From Porphyrobacter sp. (GTDB lineage: Bacteria; Pseudomonadota; Alphaproteobacteria; Sphingomonadales; Sphingomonadaceae), in assembly GCA_018991295.1 (NCBI GenBank), contig JAGKSZ010000116.1, positions 1 to 10,809 of the forward strand: a stretch of DNA of 10,809 bases, given 5' to 3'. The notes below the pieces were generated by a model. That model ran no database searches. It was not told the origin of the DNA and saw nothing but the letters and a program-made list of their open reading frames with translations. The position numbers and the translations under genes are program-made. Below are positions 1 to 6,475 of the stretch, piece after piece; position 1 is the first letter of the stretch, and each line of letters begins with the position of its first letter.

Positions 1-102
1 GCCGGGGCCGCCGGGGGGGGGGGGGGGGGGGGGGGGACGATGGGCGACTAGCCGGGACTGGACCTCCCGCTCGCCCCCCGCCCCCCCCAAACCCACCCCC
101 CC
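1..102. other. Homopolymer-rich window edge, probable contig-end artefact
   Basis: This stretch holds 24 consecutive G (13-36), followed by C runs of 6 (74-79), 8 (81-88) and 7 (96-102). Nothing else in the window looks like this, and codon structure disappears here. Recognisable coding sequence of the first gene (frame reading A-Q-A-H-Q-L-L-G-L-A) begins only around 103-108. The likeliest reading is low-quality poly-G sequence at the end of a contig or read. A real G-rich element cannot be excluded, but nothing supports one. Confidence 0.7.
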
Positions 103-120
103 AGGGCGCAGGCCCACCAA

Positions 121-1476
121 TTGCTTGGCCTTGCTGCAAGAGCTGCCACTGACAGCATCACCGCCTGCACAGCCTTTGCCGCTGCCGCCGCGCTTGCCCC
201 GCGCGATGCACTGATCGCCCATTCGCGCGCGCGAACCGCGCTGGAAGCCGGCCATCCTGCCGCCGATCTGTTCAAGGGCGCCGCCGCGCTGGCTCCGCAG
301 GATGGCGGCATCATCCTCGGTCATGCCGCTGCCCTGTTCCACGAGGGGCGCACACACGAAGCCACCACCCACCTCACCGCGGTACTCACCGCCAATCCGT
401 TGTGGCTGGAAGGCCACCGCAGCCTTGCCGCGCTCAGCGGCCAGATGGGCAGCGACCCGCTGGTGAGCACCCTTGCGGCCATTGCCCGCCACCCACGCTC
501 GCCCGAGCTTCACCACCTTGCCATTTCCCTTGCGCTGCAGGCCCGCGATCTGCCGCGCGCCGAGGCCGCGCACCGGGCTGCTGCCGCAACGCTCGGCCAG
601 CAGCCGTGGCTTGCCTTGCTGGCCGGACACATCGCCTCGGAAAGCGGCGCGCTGGAGACGGCAGATGCCCACTTTGCTGCCGCCGGGGTGCCTGCCGATC
701 CGGGCGCGGCGTGGATGCACGCCCGCCACCTCATTCGCGCAGCCCGCCCCGATCCCGCCATCGCCCTGCTCGAACCGATGCTTGGCCAAGCGGGCGCGCA
801 CGCGCTGTGGCCCTATCTCTCGCTCGCCTGGCGTATGACGGATAATCCGCGCGCGCAGTGGCTGGAGGGCGATCCGCGCCTTGTCGGGGTCTATGATATC
901 GGCCTCACTCCGGCTGAACTGGCGGCGCTGGCCGATCACCTGCGCACCCTGCATATTGCCAAGGCCGCCCCGCTGGACCAATCGGTGCGCGGCGGCACGC
1001 AAACCGACGGCAACCTGCTACTGCGCGCCGAAGTGCCGATCCGTGACCTGAAGGCCCGCCTGCTGGGGATTGTCGCGCAGCACATAACCCAGCTTCCTCC
1101 GCCAGATGACGGCCACCCCACCCTCCTTGCGCGCCGCACCCCGCAGCGCATCGCCGGATCGTGGTCGGTGCGGCTGGCGGATGCGGGCTTTCATACCGAT
1201 CACGTCCACCCGCAGGGCTGGTTCAGTTCGGCGCTCTATCTGGCGCTGCCCGAAACCCTGGGGCGCGGTGAAGATGATGACGCCGGCTGGCTGAGCCTTG
1301 GCGAGGCGCGCGATCTGGTGCCAGGGCTCGCCCCCTACCGCACAATCGAACCGAAACCCGGTCGGCTCGTGCTGTTTCCCTCCACCATGTGGCATGGTAC
1401 GCGCCCCTTTTCTGCGGGCGAGCGCCTGACCATCGCCTTCGACATCGCCCGCCCCCGACAGGATATTGCCCCATGA
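121..1476 (+). CDS. TPR protein with C-terminal putative 2OG-Fe(II) oxygenase domain (5'-truncated)
   Basis: This is probably a cytoplasmic iron- and 2-oxoglutarate-dependent hydroxylase carried on a TPR scaffold; its substrate is unknown. The N-terminal ~230 residues are alanine-rich helical repeats of TPR type. The last ~110 residues match the 'putative 2OG-Fe(II) oxygenase' family (PF13759-like): GSWSVRL, then H358-T-D-H361-V-H363-P, then a Pro-Gly-Arg-Leu-Val-Leu-Phe-Pro strand leading to W-H425-G-T, with R435 ten residues later as the likely 2OG carboxylate ligand. The TTG at 121 is only the first start-like codon after the in-frame stop at 49-51. Coding-like residues (A-Q-A-H-Q) continue upstream of it into the corrupted edge, so the real start is missing. 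The stop overlaps the next gene's start (ATGA). The C-terminal half is paralogous to the product of 4720-6396. The domain family is fairly secure, the substrate unknown. Confidence 0.85.
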   Translation: MLGLAARAATDSITACTAFAAAAALAPRDALIAHSRARTALEAGHPAADLFKGAAALAPQDGGIILGHAAALFHEGRTHEATTHLTAVLTANPLWLEGHRSLAALSGQMGSDPLVSTLAAIARHPRSPELHHLAISLALQARDLPRAEAAHRAAAATLGQQPWLALLAGHIASESGALETADAHFAAAGVPADPGAAWMHARHLIRAARPDPAIALLEPMLGQAGAHALWPYLSLAWRMTDNPRAQWLEGDPRLVGVYDIGLTPAELAALADHLRTLHIAKAAPLDQSVRGGTQTDGNLLLRAEVPIRDLKARLLGIVAQHITQLPPPDDGHPTLLARRTPQRIAGSWSVRLADAGFHTDHVHPQGWFSSALYLALPETLGRGEDDDAGWLSLGEARDLVPGLAPYRTIEPKPGRLVLFPSTMWHGTRPFSAGERLTIAFDIARPRQDIAP

Positions 1477-3347
1477 ACCACACCGCCCAGCTTGCCTCCG
1501 CTCTCGATGAGGCGATCCGCTTGCGGCGGGCGGGCAATGCGGCGGGCGCGCTGGCTCTTGCCGAGGCCCATGCCGCTGCGACCGATGCAGGTGCGCCCTT
1601 CCTTGCAATCGCCGGGCTTGCCGCGCTCGAACTGGGCGATGGCGCACGCGCGCTGAGCCATCTCGAACCCCTCGCCCGGCTGCGCCCGCAGGATGCAGAA
1701 ATCCGCGCCGATTACGCCAAGGCCTTGCTTGCGGCGGGCCGGGAAAATGATGCGCTGGCGCTGTCTGCCGGATCGCAAGACCCCGCGCCTGCCCGGATCG
1801 AGGCCTGGATCTGCCAGCAGCGCGGAGCACTGCGCGAGGCGATTGATGCCTATGCCCGCGTGCTGACCGCCGAACCGCAGGATGCTGCAAGCTGGAACAA
1901 CCTTGGCAATATCCATGTCTCGCTCGGCCACGTCGATCCGGCGATCAGGGCCTTCGAACAGGCCATCACTTATATGCCGAACGAGCCGGGGATGTATCTC
2001 AATCTTGCCGATGTCCTGCGCCGCGCTGACATCGGCCATGCGCGTCTGAAGGTCGCGCGCGATGCCGCCGCGATCGCGCCCGATAACCGCGCCGTGCAGA
2101 CCGAACTGGCCATGGCGCTGGCCCATAATGAAGAACTGGACGAAGCGATCGCGGTGCTGGAGGCGGCGGTGGCGAAATGGCCCGACTTTGGCGAATCCCA
2201 CCTCGAACTCGGGCGGCTCTACGAAGCGACCAATCGGACCGAGGCGCTCGCCGCCTTCCTTGCCAGCCTTGATCCTGCCGCCTGCCCGCCCGAAGTCGCC
2301 TTCCTGCACGCCTGGCTGGCCCAGCGCGAGGGGCGGTTCGAGGATGCTGCGCGCCATGCCGAAGCCATCCCAGCCACGATCAACCCGATCCGGCGAGAGG
2401 CGCTGATCGGCAATATCGCCGAGCGCCTCGGCGATGCCCCGCGTGCCTTTGCAGCCTTTGCCGCCATGAACGCCGCTGCGATCGCCGACGCCCCGCCCCG
2501 CTCGGGCCCGAATTTCCGCGAGGCACTTGAAGCAGACCTTGCGCGCTGGACGCCCGAATGGGCCGCCAGCTGGACCCCGCCCGTCCCGGTCACTGATGGG
2601 ACCCCGCGCGATCCGGTTTTTCTCGTCGGCTTCCCGCGTTCGGGCACGACACTGCTCGATACGATGCTGATGGGCCTTCCCGAGCTTTGCGTGCTGGAGG
2701 AGCGCCCGATGGTTGCCGAGGTTGCTCGGCTGGTCGGCAACGCGGACATCGCCGCCCTCGCCCCGGCGCAGATCGCAGGTTTGCGTGACGCCTATTTCAG
2801 CGTCGCCAGCAGCCATGGCTGGGACCGCAATCGCTGGCTGGTCGACAAGCACCCGCTCAACATGGCGCGCGTGCCGCTGATCCTGCGGCTGTTCCCCAAA
2901 GCGCGCTTCATCCTTGCAGAACGCCATCCCGCCGATGCCGTGCTGAGCTGCTTCATGGCGAACTTCACCCTGAACTATGCCATGCGCAGCTTCACCGAGC
3001 TTGATGAGGCCGCCCGCACCTATGACGCCGTCTTTCGTGCCTGGAATCGTGCGGCCGAGCTGTTTGCACCTGCTGCGCACACCGTGCGCTACGAAAGGCT
3101 GGTTGAAGACCCGCGCGGCGAATTGCAGCCGCTGGTGGAATGGCTGGATCTGGCCTGGGATGACCGCCTGCTTGCCCATGAAGAAACCGCTCGCACCCGC
3201 ACCCGCGTGCGCACCGCCAGCTATGCGCAGATTGGCGAGAAGCTCTACACCCGCGCGCGTGGGCGCTGGCGGCGCTATGCTGATCAGCTTGCGCCGGTCA
3301 TGCCGATCCTTGCCCCCTGGGCCGAACGCATGGGCTATGCCGACTGA
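1473..3347 (+). CDS. TPR-containing sulfotransferase family protein
   Basis: Predicted to transfer sulfate from PAPS to a hydroxyl on an unknown acceptor; 624 residues. TPR-like repeats occupy roughly residues 10-310, clearest at 111-270 (W-N-N-L-G-N, A-I-x-A-F-E-Q-A). The sulfotransferase domain (Sulfotransfer_3-like) follows. Its 5'-phosphosulfate loop is G386-F-P-R-S-G-T-T393, a Glu pair lies at 409-410, about 20 residues after Arg389, and D458-K-H-P follows. The 3'-phosphate site is R484 with S492, and a C-terminal G597-R-W-R-R-Y602 is typical of TPR-linked and tyrosylprotein-type sulfotransferases. ATG 1473 was chosen over the upstream in-frame extension because it overlaps the preceding stop (ATGA) and has AGGA at 1460-1463. 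No signal peptide is visible, so it is probably cytoplasmic. The two neighbouring oxygenase fusions suggest a shared modification task; the acceptor cannot be told from sequence. Confidence 0.93.
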   Translation: MNHTAQLASALDEAIRLRRAGNAAGALALAEAHAAATDAGAPFLAIAGLAALELGDGARALSHLEPLARLRPQDAEIRADYAKALLAAGRENDALALSAGSQDPAPARIEAWICQQRGALREAIDAYARVLTAEPQDAASWNNLGNIHVSLGHVDPAIRAFEQAITYMPNEPGMYLNLADVLRRADIGHARLKVARDAAAIAPDNRAVQTELAMALAHNEELDEAIAVLEAAVAKWPDFGESHLELGRLYEATNRTEALAAFLASLDPAACPPEVAFLHAWLAQREGRFEDAARHAEAIPATINPIRREALIGNIAERLGDAPRAFAAFAAMNAAAIADAPPRSGPNFREALEADLARWTPEWAASWTPPVPVTDGTPRDPVFLVGFPRSGTTLLDTMLMGLPELCVLEERPMVAEVARLVGNADIAALAPAQIAGLRDAYFSVASSHGWDRNRWLVDKHPLNMARVPLILRLFPKARFILAERHPADAVLSCFMANFTLNYAMRSFTELDEAARTYDAVFRAWNRAAELFAPAAHTVRYERLVEDPRGELQPLVEWLDLAWDDRLLAHEETARTRTRVRTASYAQIGEKLYTRARGRWRRYADQLAPVMPILAPWAERMGYAD

Positions 3348-3441
3348 CCTTAAGCGAGGGTTTGCCAGCCTGTGTGCGCAGGCGTAATCAGAACGCCGGA
3401 CGATCGGCCCGGACGGGCCCACGCGAGGGGAGTTGACCAAG
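3348..3441 (+). promoter_or_regulatory. Intergenic gap with ribosome binding site for the small secreted protein
   Basis: This is the only sizeable gap (94 bp) within the plus-strand run. A purine-rich Shine-Dalgarno sequence GAGGGGAG at 3425-3432 stands 9 nt before ATG 3442 and decides that start over the TTG at 3433. A short GC hairpin (GGCCC, loop GGAC, GGGCC) lies just before the Shine-Dalgarno and another weak one (GCCTG/CAGGC) further up. Neither has a T tract, so they do not look like terminators. An internal promoter is possible, but I see no convincing -35/-10 pair. Confidence 0.5.
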
Positions 3442-3975
3442 ATGATCCGTTTGATCGCCGCCGCAGGTGTGCTGGCTGCTCTCGCCGCAGCGCCCGCCGC
3501 TGCCGATGACAAGCCAGAAAGCGCGTACATCAAATCCTTGCGCGACTGTCAGACCAAGACCGATCCGGCCCAGCGCCTCGCCTGCTATGACAGCGCAGTC
3601 GCGGCCATGGTGGCCGCCAGCAACGAAGGCGAAGTGCGGGTCGTCGACCGTGAGGAAGTGCGCCAGACGCGGCGCAAGCTGTTCGGCTTTGCGCTCCCCG
3701 ATCTCGGCATTTTCGGCAGCAAAGGCGACACGCCCGACGCCGAAGAAGAGGCGGAAATCACTACCCTCAAAACCACCATCACCGGTGTTCGGGCAGTGAA
3801 TGGGAAGTATATCGTCATCACGGAAGAAGGCGCGCAATGGCAGATTGACGAAATGCCTGCACGGCTGATGAAGCCCAAGGTTGGCCAGCCGCTGGAAATC
3901 AAGGCCGGCGCGCTCGGCAGCTATTTCCTGCGCATCAACGGCCAGGGCGGGGTCAAGGGTCGGCGGGTGCAGTAA
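3442..3975 (+). CDS. Small secreted 'CYD' protein of unknown function (paralogue of 9731-10306)
   Basis: 177 residues with a clear Sec signal peptide: MIR, a hydrophobic Ala/Leu stretch, and an A-A-A cleavage site after residue 21. It is therefore probably periplasmic or envelope-associated. The mature part has a cysteine pair C36...C48-Y-D with 11 residues between, a charged D69-R-E-E-V-R-Q-T-R-R segment, an acidic linker, a beta-rich region with G-A-Q-W133, and the C-terminal end Y-F-L-R-I-N-G...G-V-K-G-R-R-V-Q. The second small protein in the window shares all these landmarks at nearly identical spacing. I recognise the type as a hypothetical protein common in sphingomonads, with no known activity. 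The cysteine/CYD element also occurs in other exported proteobacterial proteins. It sits between the sulfotransferase and the stand-alone oxygenase, 16 nt before the latter, so it is co-transcribed at least with that gene. Confidence 0.87.
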   Translation: MIRLIAAAGVLAALAAAPAAADDKPESAYIKSLRDCQTKTDPAQRLACYDSAVAAMVAASNEGEVRVVDREEVRQTRRKLFGFALPDLGIFGSKGDTPDAEEEAEITTLKTTITGVRAVNGKYIVITEEGAQWQIDEMPARLMKPKVGQPLEIKAGALGSYFLRINGQGGVKGRRVQ

Positions 3976-3991
3976 GGCGGGACAAGCAGGC

Positions 3992-4723
3992 GTGAAGACC
4001 CTTTTCGAACTCAACCCTGCGCTTGATCTGGTATCGGCTGGCGTGCGCTTTGCGGCAACGGGCCGCGTGCAGCTGCGTGATGTCCTGACACCGCAAAGCG
4101 CCGCCGAGCTCCAGATGGTGCTGGCACGCGGGACCGATTGGGGCGTCGCGGTGGGCGCAGGCGCGGCACGGCCAGAAAGCTTCAGCGGCCCCAAAACCCG
4201 CACGCAGCAGGGCCAGCAAGCCTTGCGCGATGCCGCACGCAATGCCGAACAGCATTCAGCCCGCGGCGAATATGGCTTCCGCTTCGCCCATTATCCGATC
4301 CTCGAAGCGATGCGCGAAGGTTGGGACCCGGATGGCCCGCACGAAGTGCTGCTGGAACACCTGAATGCCCCCGCCTTCCTCGACATGGTGCGTGCGGTGA
4401 CGGGGATAGAAGCGCTGTGCAAAGCCGATGGGCAGGCAACCCTGTTCGCTCCCGGCCACTATCTTGGCCGCCATAATGACAGCCACGTGGCAGAAGGCTG
4501 GGAAGTTGCCTATGTGCTCAATCTCGCGCGGGACGACTGGCATCCCGATTGGGGCGGTCATCTGCTGTTCCTCGATGATGACGGCGATGTGATCGAGGGC
4601 TTTCGCCCGCGTTTCAACGCCTTGAACCTGTTTCGTGTGCCGCAACCGCATCTGGTCAGCTATGTGCCGCCCTTCGCGCCGATTGGAAGATTGGCGGTGA
4701 CCGGCTGGCTACGCAACCAATGA
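3992..4723 (+). CDS. 2OG-Fe(II) oxygenase, prolyl-hydroxylase-like
   Basis: A 243-residue non-haem iron dioxygenase resembling the Ofd1/Tpa1-type proline hydroxylase group (COG3751-like). The iron site reads H161-N-D163 with distal H220, and R233 fits the 2-oxoglutarate-binding Arg in G-R-L-A-V-T-G-W. Other family landmarks are a Y-x-L-N-L strand followed by W-x-x-x-W-G-G-H-L-L-F, and the strand leading to P-H-L-V-S-Y-V. The start chosen is GTG 3992, giving V-K-T-L-F-E-L-N-P-A-L-D and placing the gene 16 nt after the preceding stop, with AAGGCGGG about 10 nt upstream. Earlier in-frame starts lie inside the preceding gene. There is no signal peptide. The stop overlaps the next gene's ATG. Family members hydroxylate proline in proteins or act on small molecules; the substrate here is unknown. 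Confidence 0.9.
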   Translation: MKTLFELNPALDLVSAGVRFAATGRVQLRDVLTPQSAAELQMVLARGTDWGVAVGAGAARPESFSGPKTRTQQGQQALRDAARNAEQHSARGEYGFRFAHYPILEAMREGWDPDGPHEVLLEHLNAPAFLDMVRAVTGIEALCKADGQATLFAPGHYLGRHNDSHVAEGWEVAYVLNLARDDWHPDWGGHLLFLDDDGDVIEGFRPRFNALNLFRVPQPHLVSYVPPFAPIGRLAVTGWLRNQ

Positions 4724-6396
4724 GCGCCGCGGCCGCCGCACAGGCCGCCAGCCAGCTTGCATCGCAGGGGCGCGATGCTGAAGCAGCAGCGGCCTTTGAA
4801 CGCGCTCTGGCGGATTTCCCGCAGGATGCGCGGCTGGCCAACAGCGCCGGGAATTTCCACTTCAAGGCCGGGCGGCTTGATCGTGCCCTCGCGCTGTTCG
4901 AACACGCGCTGGCACTTGCGCCCGATCTGATCGAGGCGGGGGTCAATGCCGCAATTACGCTTGGGCGGCTTGACCAGCCGGCACGCGCGGTCGCCCTGCT
5001 TGTCCCGTTGGAAGCTGCAGCAAGCAGCAATGCAGGCTATTGGCGGGTCCGGGCCGACAGTGAGCGAATGGCCCGCGATTACCGGCGTGCAGCCTCCAGC
5101 ATCGCGCAAGCGGCTGCGCTTGATCCCAACGGGCCCCGGACGTCACGAAGCCGCGCCCGGCTTGCGCTGGAGCGCAGCGATCCCGAAGCGGTCCGCCTGA
5201 TTGAAGCTGCGCTGACATTTAACCGCGGCGACCCGGCCCTCCTTTATGACTATGCGCAGGCGCTTGCTGTCGAAGGCCGGTTGAGTGAGGCGCTGGAATG
5301 CACCACCACCCTTGTCACCCATGTGCCGGGGTGGACCGATGGCCTGAAGCTCCACGCCGAACTGCGCTGGGCGGCAGGGGAGCGGGCCGGTTTTGCCGAC
5401 CATTTTGAAGGCATCACCGCCATGGCAGGGGCAGGCCCGGCAGTGTGGCTCGCATGGTGCGACGTGCTCGACGGGGTTGATCGCCACGCGACAAGCGCCG
5501 CCGTGCTCGCCCGTGCCCGCGCGATCTGGCCGCATGATGAGGCTCTGGCACTGGCGCAGATCCTGGCGCTGGGCGAAGCGGGGCAGGCTGACGAAGCGCA
5601 AGACTTGCTCGACAGGTTTGCCGATCAGACCGGCCCCGACTGGCTGATTGCGCGCGGGCGCAATGCGCTGCGGCTGGGTGACCCGCTTCGCGCCGATGCG
5701 GCGCTTGCCGAGGCACGTTTGGCACGGCCGGGCGATGTTGCGGCGTGGGCCCTCACAGATCTGGCTTGGCGCATGGCAGGCGATCCGCGTCACGAGTGGT
5801 TGCACGGACAGCCGGGGCTGGTGCGGCAGATTGCCCTGCCCCTCGATCCTGCCGAACGTCAGGCAATCACGGAGCTGCTGATCAGGCTGCACACCCACAC
5901 CGCCATGCCGATCGGACAATCGGTCAAGGATGGCAGCCAGACCAAAGGCGCCCTGTTCGCCCGTGCTGAAGCGGAGCTGGAGCGGCTGGAGGCAGCGCTG
6001 CTTGAGGCGATGGCAGAGTATCGCGCGGGCCTCCCATCCGCCGATCCCGCGCACCCCTTGCTGGCGCGCCGTGATGAGCCTTGGGCGATTTGCGGCAGCT
6101 GGTCGATCCTGCTCGATGGCGCAGGCCATCACGCGGCGCATATCCACCCGCGCGGGCTATTGTCATCAGCCTCGTACTGGCTCGTGCCCGACGAAGTCGA
6201 TGCTGGCGATCAGGCAGGGTGGCTGGAGCTCGGCAATCCCCCACCCGGTCTGGCACCCGGTTTGGGTGCCCTTCACTCAGTAAGGCCCGAAGCGGGCACG
6301 CTGGTGCTGTTTCCCAGCACCCTGTTCCACGGCACCCGCCCGATCAGCTGCGAGCGGCGCATGACCGTGGCTTTCGACGTCACTGCCAGCGTCTGA
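4720..6396 (+). CDS. TPR protein with C-terminal putative 2OG-Fe(II) oxygenase domain
   Basis: 558 residues, paralogous to the first gene in the window. Residues 5 to about 340 are TPR-like repeats (for example A-x-A-F-E-R-A-L-A and R-A-L-A-L-F-E-H-A-L). A shared linker follows (W-L-x-G-x-P-x-L-V, then Q-S-V-x-x-G-S/T-Q-T), then the oxygenase-like domain: G-S-W-S, H470-H-A-A-H474-I-H476-P-R-G, the Gly-Thr-Leu-Val-Leu-Phe-Pro strand, F-H537-G-T-R, and R547 ten residues after the distal His. Compared with the first gene, the H-T-D-H element is H-A-A-H, so an Asp available there is absent here, while the H-x-H pair is kept. ATG 4720 overlaps the upstream TGA (ATGA), and no strong Shine-Dalgarno is seen, so translation is probably coupled. 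The gene is followed directly by a strong terminator. Activity and substrate are unknown. Confidence 0.9.
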   Translation: MSAAAAAQAASQLASQGRDAEAAAAFERALADFPQDARLANSAGNFHFKAGRLDRALALFEHALALAPDLIEAGVNAAITLGRLDQPARAVALLVPLEAAASSNAGYWRVRADSERMARDYRRAASSIAQAAALDPNGPRTSRSRARLALERSDPEAVRLIEAALTFNRGDPALLYDYAQALAVEGRLSEALECTTTLVTHVPGWTDGLKLHAELRWAAGERAGFADHFEGITAMAGAGPAVWLAWCDVLDGVDRHATSAAVLARARAIWPHDEALALAQILALGEAGQADEAQDLLDRFADQTGPDWLIARGRNALRLGDPLRADAALAEARLARPGDVAAWALTDLAWRMAGDPRHEWLHGQPGLVRQIALPLDPAERQAITELLIRLHTHTAMPIGQSVKDGSQTKGALFARAEAELERLEAALLEAMAEYRAGLPSADPAHPLLARRDEPWAICGSWSILLDGAGHHAAHIHPRGLLSSASYWLVPDEVDAGDQAGWLELGNPPPGLAPGLGALHSVRPEAGTLVLFPSTLFHGTRPISCERRMTVAFDVTASV

Positions 6397-6418
6397 TCGC
6401 TCCCCACCGCAAAAGGAA

Positions 6419-6450
6419 AGGGGCGGCGGATCGCCTGATCCGCCGCCCCT
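6419..6450. terminator. Bidirectional Rho-independent terminator between convergent genes
   Basis: A perfect 14-bp GC-rich stem (AGGGGCGGCGGATC, 6419-6432) pairs with 6437-6450 across a 4-nt GCCT loop. On the plus strand it is followed by TTCCTGTTTG, and on the minus strand by TTCCTTTTG, so it can stop transcripts from both the upstream operon and the receptor gene. It lies 22 bp after one stop codon and 25 bp after the other. Confidence 0.88.
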
Positions 6451-6475
6451 TCCTGTTTGTCGTGTCCGATCAGGA

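Noticed and set aside
13..36. G-quadruplex or telomere-like G tract
   Set aside because: It lies at the very window edge beside other homopolymers and a broken gene start, so a sequencing or assembly artefact is the simpler explanation.
3403..3416. GC hairpin before the small secreted gene as a terminator
   Set aside because: The stem is only 5 bp with a 4-nt loop and no T tract, placed directly before a Shine-Dalgarno. At most it could modulate translation.
1335..3533. 732-codon open frame on the minus strand opposite the sulfotransferase
   Set aside because: It has no domain, and it spans gene boundaries of the coupled plus-strand genes. The opposite strand carries an unmistakable PAPS P-loop and TPRs.
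3442..3975. Small exported protein as a RiPP precursor peptide
   Set aside because: It has a Sec signal, a folded beta-rich body of about 155 residues and a conserved C-terminus, unlike a short leader-core precursor. It could still be a modification target, which is kept as a hypothesis.
5143..6147. 334-codon minus-strand frame opposite the second TPR-2OG gene
   Set aside because: It is a shadow frame with no motif, and it lies within a clear TPR/oxygenase reading frame.
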